NCBI GenBank assembly: GCA_035545255.1
Contig: DASZYR010000214.1
Coordinates: 1 to 8,237, forward strand
Direction of reading: 5' to 3'
DNA length: 8,237 nt
Source of the DNA: Dokdonella_A sp035545255
GTDB taxonomy: Bacteria; Pseudomonadota; Gammaproteobacteria; Xanthomonadales; Rhodanobacteraceae
Below are positions 1 through 6,379 of the stretch, in pieces (positions within the stretch are counted from its first letter, which is position 1; the number at the start of each line of letters is the position of its first letter). Both the position numbers and the translations under genes were made by a program. The notes below the pieces were generated by a model. The model ran no database searches and was not told the DNA's origin. It saw only the letters and a program-made list of their open reading frames with translations.

Positions 1-793
1 GCAGACCAGCTACATGCGTACCATGGCCGAGGTGGGCAGGCGTCATGAAGGCTGCGACGGGCGTGCACGTACTTGCATCGATCCATTCGGCCTTTGCCTC
101 ATCAACATCCGTGGCATCGAAACCAGGTTGTGCAGGGAGCCCTGTTAGACCGATATCTTTTGAGGCTGCCGGAAGGAAGTTTCCTTTGATGTACGTCGAC
201 CCATTGAAGCCAATCAACGCTGGATGAGTTGGGTCCAGGCCCATATCTATTTGTCCGATCAGCGCATAGCCTCCACCGGTAACCTGCCATGCGGCGGCAA
301 GATTCATGTCATCCCACCCGTATTGCGTGCTCTCCGGCTGCGCAAGCGCATCGATAACCGTACCCGATAGACGAGCCGTCCGGAAGTCCATTGCGAGTGG
401 CATATCCGCCGCTTCTACTTTGGGGTCGTTTTGTAATGCTGTCAGCGCGACGGAAGTGTCCGCCGCCGAGTTGAAAGTTACGAGTACGTAGTCTTCAAGC
501 TTCTTGCGCAACGAATGCGGATTGGCCTCAAGCCACGCCAGGAAATCACCACTGGCACGATCGGCCATCAGGTAGTAGGACGCTTGCGGATCCGCGACAT
601 CGAAAGCTGTAAGCGGCGGTGGAGCTGCGTGCGGCCACGTATTGCTGTAGTCGACGATCTGCGCCGGGGTCGGCGCGCCGGGCGCGTCTTTTACGAGCAG
701 CACGATCGTGCGATCGGTTTGGGCATGCAGCCGAGGTGACGCGGCTGCGAAAACAGAGAAAAGCGCCGCAACGGCGACTGATTTGCTTGACAT
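1..793 (-). CDS. Secreted subtilisin-family (S8) serine protease, N-terminal part, cut by window edge
   Basis: This minus-strand frame stays open from an ATG at 793-791 to the window edge (264 codons), so its C-terminus lies outside. The start is supported by AAGGAG at 805-800, six bases upstream. Residues 1-24 form a signal peptide (hydrophobic 7-18, likely cleavage after LHA). Residues about 102-136 (YVLVTFNSAADTS to QNDPKVEAAD) resemble the inhibitor I9 propeptide of subtilases. The catalytic domain begins near residue 155. IGQIDMGLDPTHP holds the catalytic Asp (D183), and GHGTHVAGL (256-264) holds the catalytic His (H257). The Ser region and the C-terminus are missing, so activity and any cell-surface anchor cannot be judged. 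By family knowledge it would be an exported endopeptidase activated by loss of its propeptide. It follows the triplicated exported protein on the same strand after 196 bp, and both sit in the lower-G+C part of the window. The family call is firm; the substrate is unknown. Confidence 0.9.
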   Translation of the reverse strand, partial: MSSKSVAVAALFSVFAAASPRLHAQTDRTIVLLVKDAPGAPTPAQIVDYSNTWPHAAPPPLTAFDVADPQASYYLMADRASGDFLAWLEANPHSLRKKLEDYVLVTFNSAADTSVALTALQNDPKVEAADMPLAMDFRTARLSGTVIDALAQPESTQYGWDDMNLAAAWQVTGGGYALIGQIDMGLDPTHPALIGFNGSTYIKGNFLPAASKDIGLTGLPAQPGFDATDVDEAKAEWIDASTCTPVAAFMTPAHLGHGTHVAGL

Positions 794-885
794 GACGTTC
801 TCCTTCCCGTGGAACACTGGGCGGTGCTGTCCGAGATGGAAGCTCGCCCAAGGAAGAAGTACGGATTTCTTGCGTAATCCGGACA

Positions 886-915
886 ATTATATGTACTAAT
901 GTGAATTATTAAGAA
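886..915 (-). promoter_or_regulatory. Possible sigma-70 promoter for the subtilase gene
   Basis: On the minus strand a perfect TATAAT lies at 891-886 in a locally AT-rich stretch, with a poor -35 (TTCTTA, 915-910) and an 18-bp spacer. It is about 95 bp upstream of the protease start. This patch is strikingly AT-rich: hand count for 841-900 is 25 G+C of 60. The -10 match is good and the -35 is weak, so this is tentative. If real, the protease has its own promoter and need not be co-transcribed with the gene at 990-2522. Confidence 0.3.
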
Positions 916-989
916 CAATAAGCCGCGTGCCGCTCGTCACGGCATCGATACTCATAGTCGCGACCGTGGAGCAATCGCGCGAAACTGCG

Positions 990-2522
990 TCAGCGTCGAT
1001 CCGGTCGACGTCTATATCGCAACATCGGAAGAGCAATGCCGGGAGCGAGTAACAACAGCGCAAGGAGCCCGTAACGATCAAGCATCGGAACGGAGGCGGC
1101 AGGAATCGGTTCCGCTACTTTGAACGGGAGCGTGCCGAGTCCGATAACCGTCGGGCCGAAGAGGAAATCGTCATAGACGAAATCGACCGTCAAGGTATAG
1201 CTGCCGCTGGGATAAGCGCCGATCGGAGCCGTCAGCGTCCCGACCGGGTAGATGCAGAGATCGGTGGTGTCCCAGTGATGTCCGTATTCGACGACGCGGA
1301 TCGCGTTGCCTTGCCGCGTGATCACGGGATATCCGGGATGCTCGAATATCGAATCGCACATGCCGCCGCGGATGTTCACGTAGACGGCATCTCCCGGTCG
1401 CGGCTCCATGGGGGTAATCCATGGTGAGTCGAAGAATGCCTTCGCCGGCGGCGCGGCGAGCATCAACGAGATTGCCAGCAGAACGACGGCATGAGCCCGC
1501 AGCCTCGAAGTCGTGCCCTGCCGCACCGGTAACGCCAGCAAGCCGAGGATCGAAACAAGCAGCGGCAGAACGATCGCGACGGTACGATCAAGAGTCGGAA
1601 CGGGAGCTGCGACGGTTGTTCCCGTTACGCTGAATGGCACGACGCCGAGCGTCATGATCGTCGGACCATAAAGTGCGTCGTCGTACACGAAGTCGACGGT
1701 GACGGTGTAGGTGCCCGGAGGGTAAGCCCCGATAGGTTCGACCAGATGCCCCGGCTCGTATACGCACAGGTCTTCCGTATCCCAATGATGGCCGTATTCG
1801 AGCAGATGGATAGCATTACCTTGTACCGTAATCTGCGGATAGCCAGATTTGAAGAACATGGCATCGCAGCCGTCGTCGCGAATATCAACGGACACTACCT
1901 CGCCAGCCTTCGGCGACACGGGCGTGAGCCATGGCGGGTCGAAGAGCGCTTTCGCTGAGGGTGCGACAAGCATCAATGCGATTGTCGGCGGAGCAATGCG
2001 CCTGAAAGGCAGCCTCAGTGCTCTGCTGCGACAAGATGCCGGCAATGCGAGGAGACCCAGAGTCGAAACGAGCAGTGACAGGATAATGACGGCGAGGCGA
2101 TCAAGAGTCGGAACGGGCGCGGCGTTTGCTTTCGCTACGCTGAAGGACAGGACTCCCAGCGTGGTGGTTGTCGGACCGTAAAGCGGATCTTCGTAAGCAA
2201 AATCCACCGTCAGCGTGTAGTTGCCGGGCGCGAAGGAGCCGACGGGTTCCGACGTCTCCCATAGACCATAGATGCAGAAATCGTCGAATGTCTCGTGATT
2301 GCCGTAATTGATGATGCGTACTGCATCGCCATTGCGAGTGACCCGAGGATATCCGGGCCATTCGACGAATACGTCGCATATTCCCCCGCTGGTATTTACG
2401 GAGACCGGCTCTCCCGCCTTCGGACTGGCAGGCGTAATCCACGGCGGATCGAAAAATGCGAGCGCTTCCGGTGCGCCCAGCGCAATCCACATCACCGCTA
2501 TCGCGAGGACAAGATGGCGCAC
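990..2522 (-). CDS. Exported protein made of three tandem copies of a whole precursor (signal segment, two-Cys domain, IPTL-CTERM-like anchor)
   Basis: The 510-residue protein starts at GTG (2522-2520); I see no in-frame ATG upstream and only a weak ribosome site. It is three units of about 170 residues. Each unit has a 22-residue signal-peptide-like segment ending in A-x-A (1-22, 171-192, 341-362). Next comes a 106-residue domain without indels (24-129, 194-299, 364-469) beginning FDPPWITP or a variant. Last is a segment VPTLDR or VPMLDR, a hydrophobic stretch and basic residues (137-170, 308-340, 478-510). Two cysteines are conserved per domain (49/83, 219/253, 389/423), so a disulfide in an exported beta-rich fold is plausible. 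Other conserved blocks are GNAI, EYGHHWDT, DLCIY, YTLTVDFVYDD and GPT. The C-terminal segments resemble the IPTL-CTERM sorting signal, which is normally single, at the extreme C-terminus, and served by exosortase H. I do not recognise the domain; its function is unknown. The frame is open throughout and the units are too diverged to be an assembly duplication. Confidence 0.85.
   Translation of the reverse strand: MRHLVLAIAVMWIALGAPEALAFFDPPWITPASPKAGEPVSVNTSGGICDVFVEWPGYPRVTRNGDAVRIINYGNHETFDDFCIYGLWETSEPVGSFAPGNYTLTVDFAYEDPLYGPTTTTLGVLSFSVAKANAAPVPTLDRLAVIILSLLVSTLGLLALPASCRSRALRLPFRRIAPPTIALMLVAPSAKALFDPPWLTPVSPKAGEVVSVDIRDDGCDAMFFKSGYPQITVQGNAIHLLEYGHHWDTEDLCVYEPGHLVEPIGAYPPGTYTVTVDFVYDDALYGPTIMTLGVVPFSVTGTTVAAPVPTLDRTVAIVLPLLVSILGLLALPVRQGTTSRLRAHAVVLLAISLMLAAPPAKAFFDSPWITPMEPRPGDAVYVNIRGGMCDSIFEHPGYPVITRQGNAIRVVEYGHHWDTTDLCIYPVGTLTAPIGAYPSGSYTLTVDFVYDDFLFGPTVIGLGTLPFKVAEPIPAASVPMLDRYGLLALLLLAPGIALPMLRYRRRPDRR
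993..2522 (-). repeat. Three 510-bp in-frame tandem coding repeats (2522-2013, 2012-1503, 1502-993)
   Basis: The same landmark residues recur every 170 codons: FD at 24-25, 194-195 and 364-365, and F-x-V at 127-129, 297-299 and 467-469. The anchor motif is at 137-142, 308-313 and 478-483, a one-residue slip in the first linker. The stop codon falls exactly at the end of the third unit. By hand alignment units 2 and 3 share about 72 of 121 residues from the domain start to the anchor motif; unit 1 is more diverged. There is no non-coding spacer between units. Codons 171 and 341, the equivalents of the GTG start, are both CTG and both are preceded by GAGG. Confidence 0.9.
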
Positions 2523-2696
2523 GGACTTCGTATTTCCATGTGTACTACGTGCGGCCGACTATATAGGTGTTCGTGTCAAGCATTTTGCGATTCGTTGGGC
2601 GCAGGCTTGGCAAATTTTGAGTCTATCGATCCGCGAAGATTTGTCCTCCGGAGTCCGCTGATCTCCCTTTGTCGATGAAACGCTCTTCTGCTCGAT

Positions 2697-2708
2697 ATGC
2701 GGCCGCAT
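2697..2708. other. 12-bp perfect palindrome downstream of the antiporter gene
   Basis: ATGCGGCCGCAT reads the same on both strands and lies 15 bp past the antiporter stop codon. It has no loop and no T-run, so it is not a typical intrinsic terminator. It could be a small dyad binding site or chance in G+C-rich DNA. The rest of the 201-bp gap (2523-2723) shows nothing I can name. Confidence 0.25.
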
Positions 2709-2723
2709 CATTTCGTGCTGCTG

Positions 2724-3890
2724 CTAGTTGCGCTTCAACAGCCACGCGAGCACCGGCGGAGTGAGGATCGACGTCAAGAGCGACATCGCGACGATGACTG
2801 CGTAGATCTCGGCCGAAAATACGCCGCTTGCAAGTCCGAGGCTCGCGATCACGATGCCGACTTCGCCGCGCGGCACCATGCCGACGCCGACGATCGTCGC
2901 GCCGCGCTTGCCGAGCGGGAGGGCGCCCAGGAATCCGCCGATCATCTTCGAGAGCACGGCGATCGCGGTGACGACGAGCAGCGTCCAGAGCGCCGCGCCG
3001 CTCGCGAAGACTCCGAGGTCGATCTTCGCGCCCGTGATGACGAAGAAGAACGGCGTCAGGAACGCGAGCAGCGGCTGTGTCTGATGCTCGAGCTCCTCGC
3101 GCTTGCGCGTCTCGGATGCGATCATGCCGGCAAGGAACGCGCCGATGATCGCGGCAAGGCCGAATCGCGTCGAGAGGAACGCGAGACCGAGACAGAGCGC
3201 GAGCGTGATCGCCAGCGGCGAGAGCGGATTGATCGGCCGCTCGATGAGGTGTCCCGTCCGCCGCATGACGCGCGTGCCGAGCCAGCCGATGACGGCGACG
3301 AAACCGACCGCCTGAGCCAGCACGATGGCAAGCGCGCCGATCTGCACGCTTCCGCTCGCCTGCAGCGAAGTGACGACGCCGAGCAGCAGCATCGCGAGGA
3401 TGTCGTCGATGACCGCGGCGCCGAGGATCACGCGGCTCTCGATGCGCTGCAGCGCGCCGAGCTCCTGCAGCACTCGCGCGGTGATGCCGGCCGATGTCGC
3501 GACGAACGCGGCGGCGACGAACATCGATTTCGCCCAGTCGTAGCCGGCCGTGTGCGCCCAGAGCGCGCCGAGCGCGAACGGCACGACGACGCCGGAAACG
3601 CCGACGAGGAATGCGGTGCGTCCGACCTTCTTGAGATCGTCGAGGCGCGTCTCCAGGCCGACCGCGAAGAGGAGCAGCACGACGCCGATCTCGGCGAGCA
3701 CGTCGAGCGGCGTTCCGCTCGCGATCTGCGCCGGCGCGACCCAGCCGAGTACGGACGGACCGATGACGCAGCCCGCGACGATTTCGCCGACGACGCCCGG
3801 GAGCTTGAGGCGCTGCGCGACCTCCGCGCCGATCTGCGCCGCGACGAAGATGACGAACAAGGCGAGCAGGATGGCGGCGGCTTCGTGCAC
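2724..3890 (-). CDS. NapA-type CPA2 sodium/proton antiporter (Na_H_Exchanger family)
   Basis: This integral inner-membrane antiporter of 388 residues would exchange sodium (or potassium) for protons in pH and salt homeostasis. I chose the GTG at 3890-3888, with ACGGAG five bases upstream; the protein then begins MHEAAAILLALF, as family members do. The frame is open back to 4445, but that extension has no membrane character and would run into the divergent gene. About 12-13 hydrophobic segments follow. Key features are LPGVVGEIVAG (30-40), LLFAVGLE (73-80), the discontinuous-helix motif ATSAGITARVL (131-141), the ion-binding pair D162-D163 in AAVIDDIL, and MVPRGEVG near the C-terminus. The double Asp is typical of electrogenic NapA-like members rather than the KefB/KefC type. 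The length matches Thermus NapA, and there is no RCK/TrkA-N regulatory domain. The gene is divergent from the acyltransferase gene. The family is certain; ion preference is inferred. Confidence 0.92.
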   Translation of the reverse strand: MHEAAAILLALFVIFVAAQIGAEVAQRLKLPGVVGEIVAGCVIGPSVLGWVAPAQIASGTPLDVLAEIGVVLLLFAVGLETRLDDLKKVGRTAFLVGVSGVVVPFALGALWAHTAGYDWAKSMFVAAAFVATSAGITARVLQELGALQRIESRVILGAAVIDDILAMLLLGVVTSLQASGSVQIGALAIVLAQAVGFVAVIGWLGTRVMRRTGHLIERPINPLSPLAITLALCLGLAFLSTRFGLAAIIGAFLAGMIASETRKREELEHQTQPLLAFLTPFFFVITGAKIDLGVFASGAALWTLLVVTAIAVLSKMIGGFLGALPLGKRGATIVGVGMVPRGEVGIVIASLGLASGVFSAEIYAVIVAMSLLTSILTPPVLAWLLKRN

Positions 3891-3992
3891 ATGCGCTCCG
3901 TCAGGAGTCTTCGAGGTTCCGGCTGACGCGCTTCGGGCGAACGGCGCGACCGACGCGCAGCCTCGCGCTCGGGCATCGCGTGCGTTTGCGTT

Positions 3993-4019
3993 TTGACGTT
4001 CGCCATCGGATGCTACACG
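3993..4019 (+). promoter_or_regulatory. Weak candidate promoter for the acyltransferase cluster
   Basis: TTGACG (3993-3998) is followed after 15 bp by TACACG (4014-4019) preceded by TG, like an extended -10. It sits in the 157-bp divergent space (3891-4047). The spacer is short and the -10 poor, so this is only a candidate. I could not identify a promoter for the opposite (antiporter) direction. Confidence 0.22.
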
Positions 4020-4047
4020 AACGCCGATGCAGCGTAGCGGGGAAGGC

Positions 4048-5517
4048 ATGTCCGATCGCCAGCGCGAGCCGATGTCGAAGGTCGACACCGCATGGCTGCG
4101 CATGGAGCGTCCGACGAACCTCATGATGATCACCGGCGTCCTGATCTTCGCAGGCCGCCTCGATCCGAAGCGGATCAGGAAGCTGATCGCCGAACGCTTC
4201 CTCGCGTTCCGCCGCTTCCGCCAGCGCGCCGTGCAGTCGGCGAGCGGTGCGTGGTGGGAGACCGACGACGATCTCGATCTCGACTGGCACGTCAGGACGG
4301 CCGTGTTGCCGGGCCAGGGCGGCAAATCCGCGCTCGAAGCCTTCGTCAGCGCGCTCGCGTCGACGCCGCTCGATCCTTCGCGCCCGCGCTGGCAGTTCCA
4401 TCTCGTCGAGAACGATCGCGGCGACGGCGTGCTGATCGCGCGCATCCACCATTGCTACGCGGACGGCCTCGCGCTCGTGCAGGTGCTGCTTTCGCTGACC
4501 GATACGGCGCCCCGCCCCGAGGCGCACGCCGAGCTCGCGAAGACCTGGCTCAGGCGCGATCGCGGCGGCGTGCTCGAACGATTGCTCGATCCGGCGCAAG
4601 GCGGCTTCCAGAAACTTCTCGCAGCCGGCGGAAAAGCCTGGGAAAAGGCCGCCGCCCTTCTCGGCGATCCCGACATCGCCGCGATGGTCGCGCGCGAAGG
4701 CAGCGAGATCACGCGCGAGCTCGCGATCGCGATCACGCTGCCGGACGATCCGGTCACGGCGTTGAAGGGCCCGCTCGGCGCCGTGAAGCGTGTCGCGTGG
4801 GCCGAGCCGCTGCCGCTCGACGAAGTGAAGACGCTCGGCCGCGCGCTCGGCTGCACCGTCAACGACGTGCTGCTCGCCTGCGCATCCGGTGCGTTGCGCG
4901 GATATCTGCGCGACGAGGGCGAGGATCCGGACGGCCTCACGATCCGTGCGACCGTGCCGGTGAACCTTCGTCCGCTCGAGCACGCGAAGAAGCTCGGCAA
5001 CCATTTCGGGCTCGTGTTCCTCGACCTGCCGATCGGCGAGCCGAATCCGCTGACGCGACTCGCGCGCGTCGCCGCGTGCATGCGCGATCTCAAGGGCCGG
5101 CGCCAGGCGATCGTCGCGTTCGGCCTTCTCGCCGCGCTCGGCATGGCACCTTCCGCGCTGCAAGGCCCGGCGCTCGATCTCTTCAGCCGCAAGGCAAGCG
5201 CCGTCGCGACGAACGTGCCGGGTCCGCAGCAGCCGCTCTATCTCGCCGGCGTGCGATTGCGCGAGCTGATGTTCTGGGTTCCGCAGACGGGATCGATCGG
5301 ACTCGGCCTTTCGATCCTGAGCTACGACGGCCGCGTCCATTTCGGCCTGATCGGCGACAGCCAGCGCATCCGCGATCCCGACGCGATCGCACAGCGCTTC
5401 GGCGCCGAGTTCGAGAAGCTCGTGCTGATCGCGCTGATGGAAGACTGGGAAAGCGATCTCGATGCCGCCGACGCCGCCGCGACGCTGCAACGATTCGCGT
5501 CCGCCGCGCGAGCCTGA
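4048..5517 (+). CDS. Wax ester synthase/diacylglycerol acyltransferase (WS/DGAT) family
   Basis: Members transfer an acyl group from acyl-CoA to a fatty alcohol (wax ester) or to diacylglycerol (triacylglycerol) at the membrane or lipid-droplet surface. I chose ATG 4048 (489 residues) because GGGGAAGG lies just upstream; ATG 4027, seven codons earlier, lacks a ribosome site but cannot be excluded. Visible motifs are the N-terminal MSKVDTAWLRMERPTN (9-24), PLDPSRPRW (107-115), the catalytic HHxxxDG as HHCYADG (134-140), ND in TVNDVLLA (272-273), VPVNLRP, NHFGLVFLDLP, and NVPGP (389-393). Length and motif order match the family (about 450-500 residues). All signature residues are intact, so it is probably active. 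Whether it prefers alcohols, diacylglycerol or another acceptor cannot be read from sequence. It heads a plus-strand cluster with the GNAT gene 46 bp downstream. Confidence 0.93.
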   Translation: MSDRQREPMSKVDTAWLRMERPTNLMMITGVLIFAGRLDPKRIRKLIAERFLAFRRFRQRAVQSASGAWWETDDDLDLDWHVRTAVLPGQGGKSALEAFVSALASTPLDPSRPRWQFHLVENDRGDGVLIARIHHCYADGLALVQVLLSLTDTAPRPEAHAELAKTWLRRDRGGVLERLLDPAQGGFQKLLAAGGKAWEKAAALLGDPDIAAMVAREGSEITRELAIAITLPDDPVTALKGPLGAVKRVAWAEPLPLDEVKTLGRALGCTVNDVLLACASGALRGYLRDEGEDPDGLTIRATVPVNLRPLEHAKKLGNHFGLVFLDLPIGEPNPLTRLARVAACMRDLKGRRQAIVAFGLLAALGMAPSALQGPALDLFSRKASAVATNVPGPQQPLYLAGVRLRELMFWVPQTGSIGLGLSILSYDGRVHFGLIGDSQRIRDPDAIAQRFGAEFEKLVLIALMEDWESDLDAADAAATLQRFASAARA

Positions 5518-5563
5518 CGATCGTGGCCCGAATGCGCCGATGCACGCGCGGGCACGCGACACC

Positions 5564-6067
5564 ATGAAAATGCGCATCCGGTTCGACCGCCTTTCGCCGG
5601 ACGACGAAGCCGAATTCATCGCCGCCTCGCGCCGGAGCCGCGCGTTGCACCGGCCGTGGGTAGCGCCTGCATCGACGCCGGCGGCGTTCCGCGCCTACGT
5701 CGCGCGCATGTCCGGACCCGGTCAGCACGCATTCGCGGTACGTCGCCGCGACGATGGCACGCTCGTCGGCGTCGTCACGATCTCGAACGTCGTCATGGGC
5801 CCGTTCCGGAACGCGTACATCGGCTACTACGTATTCGCGCCGCATGCGCGCCGCGGCTACCTGCGCGAAGCCTTGCAGGCGATCGTCCGCGATGCGTTCC
5901 GCGCGATGAAGCTGCATCGGCTCGAAGCGAACATCCAGCCTGGCAATCGCGCATCGATCGCGCTCGCCAGAACCTGCGGATTCCGCAAGGAAGGCTTCTC
6001 GCCCCGCTATCTCAAGATCGGCGGCCGCTGGCGCGATCACGAGCGCTGGGCCATTCTCGCAAGATGA
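5564..6067 (+). CDS. GNAT-family acetyltransferase, RimJ/RimL-like
   Basis: The predicted protein has 167 residues and would transfer acetyl from acetyl-CoA to an amine, by family knowledge a protein N-terminus or small molecule. I start at ATG 5564 (MKMRIRFDRLSPDDEAEF), where family similarity begins. ATG 5540 or 5570 are possible and none has a clear ribosome site; the frame stays open further upstream into the acyltransferase gene. The core is recognisable: FRNAYIGYYVFAPHARRGYL (beta-4 and the acetyl-CoA loop), REALQAIVRDAF, then HRLEANIQPGNRASIALART and CGFRKEG, the block typical of the RimJ/RimL branch. The pyrophosphate loop reads ARRGYL where Q/R-x-x-G-x-G/A is usual, so both flanking consensus positions are atypical. 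The gene follows the acyltransferase by 46 bp and overlaps the next by ATGA, suggesting co-transcription. The substrate is unknown. Confidence 0.87.
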   Translation: MKMRIRFDRLSPDDEAEFIAASRRSRALHRPWVAPASTPAAFRAYVARMSGPGQHAFAVRRRDDGTLVGVVTISNVVMGPFRNAYIGYYVFAPHARRGYLREALQAIVRDAFRAMKLHRLEANIQPGNRASIALARTCGFRKEGFSPRYLKIGGRWRDHERWAILAR

Positions 6068-6372
6068 AGCCGACGTTCTCGCCCTGGAAACCGTATCTCG
6101 TGGCGATTGCTCTTGTCGGCGCGATCGTCGCGTATGACATGTTCGAGAAGACGTCGTTCCGCCGCGTCGAATACCTATGGCAGGCGAATGGCGTCGTCCG
6201 CTCGCTGCGGGGCGCCGATCCGGTCATGGCCAAGGTCGCAATGGACGACGGATCCGTCGTCGAGGCGCCAGTCGCGATCGGCTGCTTCGTGCAGATCGGC
6301 GATCACGTTTTCGTCAGTGCCGTCGGCGGCGCAAAGCGCGTGTTTCCCGAGGACATGGGCGTCCGTCGATGA
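6064..6372 (+). CDS. Small membrane-anchored protein of unknown function
   Basis: The 102-residue protein starts at ATG 6064, overlapping the stop of the acetyltransferase gene as ATGA, which supports translational coupling. Residues about 9-25 (KPYLVAIALVGAIVAYD) form one transmembrane segment or uncleaved signal anchor, preceded by a short basic N-terminus. The remainder (about 30-102) is soluble and beta-rich in appearance, with alternating hydrophobics in VAMDDGSVVEAPVAIGC and VQIGDHVFVSAVGG. It ends in basic GVRR. The tail could be a small barrel of SH3 or OB type facing the periplasm, but that is a guess from pattern. There is a single cysteine. I do not recognise the family. Its stop is 7 bp from the end of the convergent aldehyde dehydrogenase gene, leaving no room for a separate terminator. 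Confidence 0.75.
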   Translation: MKPTFSPWKPYLVAIALVGAIVAYDMFEKTSFRRVEYLWQANGVVRSLRGADPVMAKVAMDDGSVVEAPVAIGCFVQIGDHVFVSAVGGAKRVFPEDMGVRR

Positions 6373-6379
6373 GCGCCGG

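Noticed and set aside
862..880. Small inverted repeat (GGATT ... AATCC) between the two left genes
   Set aside because: A five-base stem with no T-run, in the leader of the protease gene; it is too weak to call a terminator or riboswitch.
990..2522. Assembly artefact as the cause of the triplication
   Set aside because: The three units differ at many positions along their length while keeping register, so they are real diverged copies, not a duplicated read block.
2558..2579. TTGACA and TATATA boxes upstream of the triplicated gene
   Set aside because: The two boxes are only 8 bp apart, far from the 16-18 bp needed, and neither has a fitting partner at proper spacing.
2697..3926. 409-codon plus-strand frame opposite the antiporter
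   Set aside because: Almost entirely Arg/Asp/Glu/Ala, an antisense shadow of a membrane protein gene.
3891..4445. N-terminal extension of the antiporter frame back to 4445
   Set aside because: The extra residues are not membrane-like, run antisense through the WS/DGAT gene, and a GTG with a good ribosome site at 3890 gives the normal family length.
5462..5563. Upstream start for the acetyltransferase, overlapping the WS/DGAT gene
   Set aside because: The added 34 residues are Pro/Arg-rich and unlike the family N-terminus; there is no ribosome site.
3901..5619. 572-codon minus-strand frame opposite the WS/DGAT gene
   Set aside because: Low-complexity charged composition; the opposite strand carries a complete motif-verified acyltransferase.
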